Below are positions 1 to 5,592 of a stretch of DNA of 12,906 bases, piece after piece. Position 1 is the first letter of the stretch. Every line of letters starts with the position of its first letter. This stretch comes from Erysipelotrichaceae bacterium (lineage in GTDB: Bacteria; Bacillota_I; Bacilli_A; Erysipelotrichales; Erysipelotrichaceae). The notes below the pieces were generated by a model. It had not been told where the DNA came from, made no database searches, and was given only the letters and a program-made list of their open reading frames with translations. The DNA is taken from contig JANJWY010000027.1 of the NCBI GenBank assembly GCA_024709285.1, forward strand, positions 1-12,906, in the 5' to 3' direction. Both the position numbers and the translations under genes were made by a program.

Positions 1-601
1 CAGGCAAGTCGACCGTTCTTTGCTGAACTATTAATTCCGTCTGTTTGACATTCAGATTCTTATCAATGATCTGATCGAATATTTCCATCTGAATTTCCTG
101 TGGCGCAGATAATAATGCCCGTGCATGCCGCTCACTGATCCGTTTGCTAATGATTGCATCTTGAATATTCATAGGCAACCCCAACAATCGGATTTTATTG
201 GCTACCGCACTCTGCGATTTCCCGATCTTGTCTGCCATTCTCTCCTGAGTCCAGTCATTTTCTTTCATCAGCCACAAATACGCTTTCGCCTCTTCGATCG
301 CCGACAAATCTTCACGCTGAATATTTTCAACCAATGCCATTTCAGCTGTCTGTGTTTCATCTGCCTCAATGACCAAACAAGGAACTGAGGTATATCCTGC
401 TAAAATCATAGCACGATAACGACGTTCCCCCGCAATGATTTCATAGCCCGAATCATTTTTTCTTACTGTTATTGGCTGAATCAAGCCATTTTCACGAATC
501 GATTGAGCCAACTCAAAAAGCGAATCCGGATTGAAATCTGTTCGCGGTTGGTAACGATTGGGTTTGATTTGATCGATCGCGATATCCTTTGTTGTTGTCA
601 T
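1..601 (-). CDS. noc: Noc-like nucleoid occlusion / ParB-family CTP-dependent DNA-binding protein, partial at window edge
   Basis: The 200 visible residues start MTTTKDIAIDQIKPNRYQPR and run off the left edge, so the C-terminal dimerisation domain is missing. ParB-family proteins load at a palindromic site and spread as CTP-dependent sliding clamps. The CTP-binding motifs are present: GERRYRA (58-64) and ENIQRE (92-97). A helix-turn-helix follows at about 117-163. Noc is favoured over Spo0J/ParB by the wording KSQSAVANKIRLL, SERHARAL and LNVKQTE, and by Q130, K136 and R158 at positions that, from memory of the family, separate Noc (Q, K, K, R) from ParB. The fourth position is G141. The start is fixed by AGGAGG (607-612), which overlaps the rsmG stop. 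An in-frame TAG lies three codons upstream, so no longer N-terminus is possible. The B. subtilis Noc membrane-targeting helix is therefore absent. A divergent ParB remains possible. Confidence 0.8.
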   Translation of the reverse strand, partial: MTTTKDIAIDQIKPNRYQPRTDFNPDSLFELAQSIRENGLIQPITVRKNDSGYEIIAGERRYRAMILAGYTSVPCLVIEADETQTAEMALVENIQREDLSAIEEAKAYLWLMKENDWTQERMADKIGKSQSAVANKIRLLGLPMNIQDAIISKRISERHARALLSAPQEIQMEIFDQIIDKNLNVKQTELIVQQRTVDLP

Positions 602-606
602 TTGCT

Positions 607-612
607 CCTCCT
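607..612 (-). promoter_or_regulatory. Ribosome binding site of noc overlapping the rsmG stop codon
   Basis: AGGAGG lies five bases before the noc ATG and shares two bases with the rsmG TAG stop (611-613). The two genes are in the same reading frame, separated only by TAG GAG GAG CAA. This suggests translational coupling, and it fixes the noc start. Confidence 0.8.
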
Positions 613-1306
613 ACAAAGCTTTCTTCTTCATTTGTGCATACGCACGGGGATATTTGGCAGGCGAAGCTGTCGCCTTTTGTATGAGTATGTTCACTCGTGA
701 TGATCCATCAGGCAATGTTTCCTTAATAATGGAAGATACGGATCCGCCGAGTATATTCAGAGCTGTTTTGGATGCTTTTAACTCATCCTCACCCGAAGAA
801 CCTTTCATTGCCACAAAGAACCCGCCGATTTTGACAAAAGGCAGACAAAGCTCACTCAACATCGGTAAAGATGCAACGGCTCTAGCCGTAACAATGTCAA
901 AAGCTTCCTTCAGTTCAATGCAATCTTCCATTCGTTTGTTAATGACCTGAATATCCGTCAAGCCAAGATCCGATATGACTTCTTTAAGGAAATTGACCCG
1001 CTTTAACGTCGGTTCTACCAATGTGATATGAATTTCGGGTAATGCGATTTTCAAAACCAACCCGGGAAACCCTGCACCACTGCCCACATCACACAGCGTT
1101 TTCACCCTTTGCAAGTAAGGCGCAATAAGCAATGAGTCATAAAAGTGCTTGATAAATATATCTTCCAGATTGGTAATCGCCGTCAGATTGATCTTCTCAT
1201 TCCACTCTTGTAACAATTGGGCATACCGTGACAATTGTTTTAACTGATGTTCGCTGATGGAAATGTTCTTAACTTCGCAAAGCATCTGAAATTCTTGCAT
1301 ATTCAT
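611..1306 (-). CDS. rsmG: 16S rRNA (guanine-N7)-methyltransferase RsmG (GidB)
   Basis: RsmG methylates N7 of a conserved guanine in the 530 loop of 16S rRNA (G527 in E. coli numbering), using S-adenosylmethionine. Loss of the enzyme is known to give low-level streptomycin resistance. The 231-residue protein has the usual family length. The SAM-binding loop VGSGAGFPG sits at about 74-82, after the family N-terminal helices that contain LLQEWNEKINLTAIT (31-45). The start is supported by GGAGGG seven bases upstream; a second ATG two codons later is a less likely start. It has its own extended -10 promoter, because a terminator separates it from mnmG, and it is followed after nine bases by the noc-like gene. 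The order mnmG-rsmG-noc matches the origin-proximal arrangement in Bacillus. Confidence 0.95.
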   Translation of the reverse strand: MNMQEFQMLCEVKNISISEHQLKQLSRYAQLLQEWNEKINLTAITNLEDIFIKHFYDSLLIAPYLQRVKTLCDVGSGAGFPGLVLKIALPEIHITLVEPTLKRVNFLKEVISDLGLTDIQVINKRMEDCIELKEAFDIVTARAVASLPMLSELCLPFVKIGGFFVAMKGSSGEDELKASKTALNILGGSVSSIIKETLPDGSSRVNILIQKATASPAKYPRAYAQMKKKAL

Positions 1307-1326
1307 GGTTCGCCCTCCGTATTGGC

Positions 1327-1355
1327 ATTATATCAAATTTGACTTGGTTAAAAAA
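1327..1355 (-). promoter_or_regulatory. Promoter of rsmG-noc (extended -10 type)
   Basis: On the minus strand a perfect TATAAT (1327-1332) is preceded by TG one base upstream, giving an extended -10 motif. The -35 position 17 bases further up is only a T-run (1350-1355), a poor match. Transcription would start around 1320 and give a leader of about 14 bases that holds the ribosome site. The promoter lies just after the mnmG terminator, so rsmG and noc probably form their own transcription unit. Confidence 0.6.
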
Positions 1356-1374
1356 GGCAAAACAGTAATGTAAA

Positions 1375-1401
1375 TAAAAAAGACGGATGTTTCATCCGTC
1401 T
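1375..1401 (-). terminator. Intrinsic terminator of mnmG
   Basis: On the minus strand a perfect nine-base stem AGACGGATG / CATCCGTCT (1381-1401) with a three-base AAA loop is followed by TTTTTATTT. It begins seven bases after the mnmG stop codon. Confidence 0.85.
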
Positions 1402-1407
1402 GTCTGT

Positions 1408-3261
1408 TTACGATTTATTTCCTTGCAATGCCATCAGCAATACGGATATATCCGATGGGTTGACCCCCGAAATCCGAGAAGCCATGCCAATGGTCAACGG
1501 CCGATATTTCATCAGTTTCTGACGGCCTTCAATTGACAAATGTGCGACCGTGTCATAGTTGAAATCCTCTGGAATTTTCCATTGTTCCATCGCCATCAGC
1601 TTCAGTGCTTCCTTTTTTGCCTTAACGATATAGCCTTCATACTTAATTTCGATTTCCACTTGTCTGGCATCCAGAACGTCGATTTGAGTTTCAATAGTTG
1701 GCATCAAATCTGCCATTTCGACATTGGGGCGTTTGAGTGCGTCGAAAAATGACAATCCTTCATTTAAGTTTGCATATCCTTTTTCCAAAAGAACTTTCTG
1801 AAGGGGGTCTTTCGGCAGAATCCGTTTGCTTTTCAATTCTGCTGTCAACATTTCCTTTGATTTCTGCCTGTTCAGATATTGATCATATCGTTCTTGAGAC
1901 AATAAGCCGACATTATACCCATACTCACTTAGACGAACATCCGCATTGTCATGGCGCAGTAACAACCGGTATTCAGCACGTGAGGTAAGCAAGCGATAAG
2001 GTTCTAATGTACCTTTAGTAATCAAATCATCGATCATGACTCCGATATAAGCCTCATCTCTTCGCAAAATCAACGGTTCTCGGCCTTGAATCTTTAATAC
2101 CGCATTAATACCCGCAATAAGACCTTGTCCGGCCGCTTCTTCATATCCGGAAGTTCCGTTGATCTGACCTGCACAATATAACCCTTCAACCAAACGGGTT
2201 TCCAGACTCGGATAGAGCTGCGTAGGTTCAATGGCATCATACTCAATGGCATAAGCATATTCCGTAATCACGCAATTTTCCAATCCCGGCAATGTGCGGA
2301 TCATTTTTTCCTGAACTTCAATGGGCAGTGAGGTCGAAAATCCTTGAACATATACCGTATCCAATGATTTTGAAATGGGTTCAAGAAAGATCTGATGCCT
2401 TTCTTTATCTGAAAAACGAACGACCTTATCTTCGATGGATGGACAGTATCTTGGTCCGACACCTTCCACCACGCCAGAATACATGCTGGAACGGTGCAGG
2501 TTCAGCTGAATGATATCATGCGTGGATTTGGCTGTGTACGTTAAGTAACATGGCCATTGATCCTGAATGACATCTTCTTTCTTTGTGGTCGTTGAGAAGA
2601 AGTATGGTTGTGCGTCTCCGGGCTGAATCTGCGTTTTCGAGAAGTCGATGGAATTCCTTTTAATGCGTGGCGGAGTTCCGGTTTTCAGTCGAAACGTCGT
2701 AAATCCCAAATCTCGTATGCTTTGAGATAATTTATTGGTGGTGGGCTGTCCTTCCGGACCGCTGCTTCTGACATTGTCCGAAATCATGATTTTCGAACTC
2801 ATATACGTTCCGGTCGTCAGAATTACAGCTTTTGCTTCCACCAACCTGCCATCAGCCATCAAAACTCCGACGATTTTATTTTGATCAGCCACAACTTTTT
2901 CAACCATGGCTTCGATTATTTCCAAATTCTCTTGTTTTCTGATGACATCGATCATCATTTCACTGTAGGCAACTTTGTCGGACTGTACTCTCAACGACTG
3001 TACGCCCGGTCCTTTGTTTGTGTTCAACATTTTGAACTGAAGGGCCGTTAAGTCCGCGGTGATTCCCATCTGACCGCCCAAAGCATCGATTTCGCGCACG
3101 ACAATTCCCTTCGCCGGTCCGCCCACGGAGGGATTACACGGTTGCGAAGCGATTTTTTCAATGCTGATCGTTATCAATGCGGTCTTGCTACCCATTCGGG
3201 CGGCAGCCAATGCGGCTTCGACACCCGCGTGTCCTCCGCCGATTACACATACATCGTACAT
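1408..3261 (-). CDS. mnmG: tRNA uridine-5-carboxymethylaminomethyl modification enzyme MnmG (GidA)
   Basis: With MnmE, this FAD enzyme adds the (carboxymethyl)aminomethyl group to U34 of tRNAs reading split codon boxes, using methylene-tetrahydrofolate. The 617-residue protein begins MYDVCVIGGGHAGVEAA, with the Rossmann FAD motif GGGHAG at 8-13. The family blocks PCNPSVGGPAKG (41-52) and REIDALGG follow, then GTSGYEEAAGQG, PYRLLTSRAEYRLLLRHDNAD and the C-terminal tRNA/MnmE-binding region ending in TIGMASRISGVNPSDISVLL. The start at 3261 is chosen over an ATG eight codons upstream (3285), because AAAGGAGGG (3267-3275) sits five bases before it and the upstream ATG has no ribosome site. The length is close to the usual 620-630. 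The partner gene mnmE, usually directly upstream, is not in the window. A divergent iron-transporter-like gene takes its place. Confidence 0.97.
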   Translation of the reverse strand: MYDVCVIGGGHAGVEAALAAARMGSKTALITISIEKIASQPCNPSVGGPAKGIVVREIDALGGQMGITADLTALQFKMLNTNKGPGVQSLRVQSDKVAYSEMMIDVIRKQENLEIIEAMVEKVVADQNKIVGVLMADGRLVEAKAVILTTGTYMSSKIMISDNVRSSGPEGQPTTNKLSQSIRDLGFTTFRLKTGTPPRIKRNSIDFSKTQIQPGDAQPYFFSTTTKKEDVIQDQWPCYLTYTAKSTHDIIQLNLHRSSMYSGVVEGVGPRYCPSIEDKVVRFSDKERHQIFLEPISKSLDTVYVQGFSTSLPIEVQEKMIRTLPGLENCVITEYAYAIEYDAIEPTQLYPSLETRLVEGLYCAGQINGTSGYEEAAGQGLIAGINAVLKIQGREPLILRRDEAYIGVMIDDLITKGTLEPYRLLTSRAEYRLLLRHDNADVRLSEYGYNVGLLSQERYDQYLNRQKSKEMLTAELKSKRILPKDPLQKVLLEKGYANLNEGLSFFDALKRPNVEMADLMPTIETQIDVLDARQVEIEIKYEGYIVKAKKEALKLMAMEQWKIPEDFNYDTVAHLSIEGRQKLMKYRPLTIGMASRISGVNPSDISVLLMALQGNKS

Positions 3262-3266
3262 ATCCA

Positions 3267-3275
3267 CCCTCCTTT
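3267..3275 (-). promoter_or_regulatory. Ribosome binding site deciding the mnmG start
   Basis: AAAGGAGGG, five bases before the ATG at 3261, supports that start over the upstream in-frame ATG at 3285. Confidence 0.75.
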
Positions 3276-3358
3276 GCGTTGTCATTTTATCATAAAGACG
3301 AGAACTTTGCTTAAAATAATGCTTTTGCTCTGAGTATATGTGATATCATTTTAAGGAG
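3276..3358. promoter_or_regulatory. Divergent control region between mnmG and the VIT1-like gene
   Basis: This AT-rich stretch must hold both divergent promoters. On the plus strand TATCAT (3344-3349) could be a -10, and on the minus strand TATGAT or TAAAAT close to the mnmG start could serve. None has a convincing -35 partner at 16-18 bases. I see no clear operator such as a Fur-type palindrome. Confidence 0.35.
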
Positions 3359-3367
3359 GTGAGTCCC

Positions 3368-4246
3368 ATGACACAATTAAACAAAGAAATAATTGACAAA
3401 ATCCGGGTATTACAGACCAATGAAATCACGGAATATGTCGTCTACACACATTTAGCAAGAAGGCTGAAAGATGAGCACAATAAGAATATACTGTTAAAAA
3501 TCGGTGAGGACGAATTAGCTCATGCGAATATATGGAAAAGTTATACCAATGAAGATATTAAACCAAAAAAACTGACCATTCTCTTTAATGATATTCTCAA
3601 TGTGATTTTTGGATATACGTTCACACTGAAAATCATGGAGCAAGGTGAGGATAAGGCCAATAAATTCTATGATGAAATCGCTGAGGTTTTACCTGTAGCG
3701 AAGAAAATTGCGGATGAGGAAGAAGAACATGAGCATGCGCTGATTGCCATGTTGGATGAAGAACGATTACAATATGTCGGTAGTATGGTTCTAGGGCTTA
3801 ATGATGCTTTGGTCGAATTGACCGGAACCATTGCCGGATTATCCTTTGCCCTGCAAAACACCAAGCTGGTCGCACTTTCAGGGCTTGTCACCGGCATCAG
3901 CGCCACTCTCTCCATGGCGAGCAGCGAGTTTCTGTCTGCACGCAGCGATGGTAATGCCAATGCCATGAAATCCGCATTTTATACGGGTATCATGTATATC
4001 GTAGCTGTGTTTTTGCTTGTGCTGCCATATCTGCTATTGCCTGAAGATGCTTATCTTCCCGCTTTGATCATTATGCTGATCATTGTATTGACCATCATTT
4101 TTGTGTTTACTTTTTACATATCCGTCGCAAAGGATTTACCCTTCAAACGAAGATTCTGGGAAATGGCTATCATCAGTTTCTCGGTTGCCGGTTTCGCATT
4201 TGTTATCGGGTTAGTCATCAAGCAAGTATTAGGTATCGACATCTGA
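3368..4246 (+). CDS. Ferritin-like domain fused to VIT1/CCC1-family membrane metal transporter (MbfA-like)
   Basis: The 292-residue protein joins two parts. Residues 1-135 form a ferritin/rubrerythrin-like helical domain with di-iron candidates E19/E22, E49-x-x-H52 and the acidic EEEEHEH stretch at 117-123. Residues 136-292 are a VIT1/CCC1-type membrane domain with the family block GLNDALVELTGTIAGLSFAL (143-162) and about five membrane segments (roughly 147-165, 168-186, 206-224, 229-252, 266-287). Known fusions of this type, such as MbfA of Agrobacterium and Bradyrhizobium, export iron from the cytoplasm, with the ferritin-like domain sensing or delivering it. Iron or manganese export is therefore likely here, by inference. 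The start at ATG 3368 is preceded by AAGGAGGT seven bases upstream; a GTG at 3359 lies inside that site and is rejected. The stop codon lies inside the terminator stem. Confidence 0.85.
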   Translation: MTQLNKEIIDKIRVLQTNEITEYVVYTHLARRLKDEHNKNILLKIGEDELAHANIWKSYTNEDIKPKKLTILFNDILNVIFGYTFTLKIMEQGEDKANKFYDEIAEVLPVAKKIADEEEEHEHALIAMLDEERLQYVGSMVLGLNDALVELTGTIAGLSFALQNTKLVALSGLVTGISATLSMASSEFLSARSDGNANAMKSAFYTGIMYIVAVFLLVLPYLLLPEDAYLPALIIMLIIVLTIIFVFTFYISVAKDLPFKRRFWEMAIISFSVAGFAFVIGLVIKQVLGIDI

Positions 4247-4266
4247 TTCGTCAGATGTTTTTGTTT
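4239..4266 (+). terminator. Intrinsic terminator of the VIT1-like gene, containing its stop codon
   Basis: An eight-base perfect stem ACATCTGA / TCAGATGT with a TTCG tetraloop (4239-4258) is followed by TTTTTGTTT. The TGA stop of the gene (4244-4246) is part of the left arm. The T-tract runs directly into the -35 of the next promoter. Confidence 0.85.
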
Positions 4267-4293
4267 GACAAATCGTGTGAACTGTATTATTGT
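4265..4293 (+). promoter_or_regulatory. Promoter of the gntR-ABC operon
   Basis: A perfect TTGACA (4265-4270) is followed after 17 bases by TATTGT (4288-4293). An alternative -10, TATTAT (4285-4290), is closer to consensus but has only 14-base spacing. The promoter is about 35 bases upstream of the GntR gene and overlaps a likely operator. Confidence 0.65.
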
Positions 4294-4311
4294 ATTAGTG
4301 TAATTAGTACA
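4291..4311 (+). promoter_or_regulatory. Imperfect inverted repeat, likely operator of the GntR repressor
   Basis: Arms TGTATTAGT and ATTAGTACA flank a central GTA; seven of nine arm positions are complementary. The repeat covers the end of the -10 and the expected transcription start, just before the gntR ribosome site. YtrA-type GntR proteins commonly repress their own ABC operon from such a site. That this one binds the product of the next gene is inference. Confidence 0.5.
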
Positions 4312-4327
4312 GTGAAAGGAGGATTCG

Positions 4328-4705
4328 ATGTTCACGCTCAATTATAAGAGCCGCCTTCCGATTTACGAGCAGATTCAGGGACAGGTGATTGAGTTTATCG
4401 CCTTAGAGCTGTTGAAACCCCATCAACAGTTACCCGCTGTACGACAATTGGCCAATGACTTAGGAGTTAATCCCAATACCGTACAGAAAGCTTATCAAGA
4501 ATTGGAACGTCTAGGCTACATTTATTCCCAAGTGGGAAAAGGATCGTTTATCAATGAGAGACAAAACACCCTCGAATTGACTCGCAAACAGAAGTTTGAT
4601 GAACTATGCGATCTATTGACCCAAATGAAACAGATTGGCATCGAGTATAGTGAGATTTTGGGTTGCATGACCCAAATATTTGAGAGAGGAGCTAGTGTCC
4701 AATGA
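4328..4705 (+). CDS. GntR-family transcriptional regulator, YtrA subfamily
   Basis: The 125-residue protein is a winged-helix repressor of the short YtrA type. It has the N-terminal GntR DNA-binding domain (about 8-75) with family wording LPAVRQLANDLGVNPNTVQKAYQELERLGYI and the wing GKGSF, but no large effector domain. Only a helical tail of about 45 residues follows, which in this subfamily dimerises. YtrA-type regulators control adjacent ABC transporters, often responding to cell-wall-active antibiotics or envelope stress. The inducer here cannot be read from the sequence. The start is fixed by AAAGGAGG (4315-4322), five bases before the ATG. The stop overlaps the start of the ATPase gene (ATGA, 4702-4705), so the two are translationally coupled. 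Confidence 0.92.
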   Translation: MFTLNYKSRLPIYEQIQGQVIEFIALELLKPHQQLPAVRQLANDLGVNPNTVQKAYQELERLGYIYSQVGKGSFINERQNTLELTRKQKFDELCDLLTQMKQIGIEYSEILGCMTQIFERGASVQ

Positions 4706-5592
4706 TACAACTAACCAGCGTAAGCAAATCCTTTGATAACAAACTGGTGTTGGACCGCATCGACTGGACCGTTAAAAAAGGAAGCGTATTTGGTTTGGTC
4801 GGCCCCAATGGTGCCGGAAAATCAACCTTGCTTCGAATTATCAGCGGCGTCATTAAAGCCGATAACGGTCAGGTTACCGTGGATGGTGAGTTTGTATATG
4901 ATGAACCACTGGTAAAGAAACGCATATTATTCTTAGCAGATGAGCCATTCTTCCTACACCAATCAACCTTGCGGGAAATGAAAGAATTTTACAAAATCTT
5001 CTACCCTTCCTTCGATGAAACCATGTATACCAAGTTACTAAACAACTTCCCGATTCCGGAAAACGAAAAGATCAATACATTTTCAAAGGGCATGAAACGT
5101 CAGACCGGCTTAATTTTAGCCCTCTCCGTAAACCCGGATGTACTGTTGCTCGATGAATCGTTTGACGGGTTGGATCCGGTCATGCGTCTGACGTTGAAAC
5201 GCTTCATTTCCCGGGAAATACTTAATCGGGATATGACCGTGGTCATCTCATCACACAACTTGCGAGAACTCGAAGATATCTGTGATCAGATTGCATTGAT
5301 CGACAATAAGAAAGTCGTCATGAGTGGCGAAGTTGATACAATCAAAGGAGATTTCCATAAGATTCAGGTTGGTTTCTCACATGATGTTAAGGAAGACATT
5401 TTTGCCTTCTTGAATCCGTTGCACGTAGACAAAATGGGAAATGTATTTGTTGTCGTTGCCAAAGGTGATATCGAAGGAATCTTAGATAGCATCAAAAAGC
5501 TTGAACCCGTCTTGGTAACGGAACTTCCGTTGAACTTGGAAGAAATCTTTGTATATGAAATGGAGGGACGCGGCTATGGCAAAACTATTTAG
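4702..5592 (+). CDS. ABC transporter ATP-binding protein (YtrB/BcrA-like)
   Basis: This 296-residue cytoplasmic ATPase would power the permease encoded next. Walker A is GPNGAGKST (34-42). The signature is the variant FSKGMKRQ (127-134). Walker B is VLLLDES with D151 and E152, the D-loop is GLDP (156-159), and the switch histidine is H185. In place of the usual Q-loop glutamine there is the ADEPFF wording (79-84). A C-terminal accessory region of about 80 residues follows the nucleotide-binding domain. The start overlaps the gntR stop. The last 17 bases overlap the permease gene. The codons for I169 to I173 contain a perfect 14-base match to the Noc-binding site consensus. The substrate is unknown. 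Confidence 0.93.
   Translation: MIQLTSVSKSFDNKLVLDRIDWTVKKGSVFGLVGPNGAGKSTLLRIISGVIKADNGQVTVDGEFVYDEPLVKKRILFLADEPFFLHQSTLREMKEFYKIFYPSFDETMYTKLLNNFPIPENEKINTFSKGMKRQTGLILALSVNPDVLLLDESFDGLDPVMRLTLKRFISREILNRDMTVVISSHNLRELEDICDQIALIDNKKVVMSGEVDTIKGDFHKIQVGFSHDVKEDIFAFLNPLHVDKMGNVFVVVAKGDIEGILDSIKKLEPVLVTELPLNLEEIFVYEMEGRGYGKTI
5206..5219. promoter_or_regulatory. Candidate Noc-binding site (NBS) inside the ABC ATPase gene
   Basis: The perfect palindrome ATTTCCCGGGAAAT equals the NBS consensus that I know for Bacillus subtilis Noc. It lies within the codons for residues 169-173 of the ATPase, about 4.6 kb from the noc-like gene. Noc sites in Bacillus are scattered through the chromosome, many inside genes, and act in spacing division away from the nucleoid rather than in transcription. 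Binding here is inferred from sequence identity and from the recognition residues of the Noc-like protein. Confidence 0.65.
5562..5567 (+). promoter_or_regulatory. Ribosome binding site deciding the permease start
   Basis: GGAGGG, eight bases before the ATG at 5576, lies inside the end of the ATPase gene. An upstream in-frame start at 5549 has no such site. Confidence 0.7.

Noticed and set aside
125..388. Plus-strand open frames opposite noc, rsmG, mnmG, ppcA and metG as genes
   Set aside because: They lie antisense to strongly supported genes, have no ribosome sites, and show low-complexity or unrecognisable proteins.
1057..1070. CCCGGGAAAC inside rsmG as a second Noc-binding site
   Set aside because: Only the right half matches the consensus; the left arm is CCAA instead of ATTT, giving about nine of 14 matches and no palindrome beyond CCCGGG.
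1972..1987. CACGTG core inside mnmG as a parS site
   Set aside because: The flanks (TTCAG / AGGTA) do not match the parS arms GTTT / AAAC.
3359..3367. GTG start for the VIT1-like gene
   Set aside because: It lies inside the ribosome binding site AAGGAGGTG; the ATG at 3368 has proper spacing.
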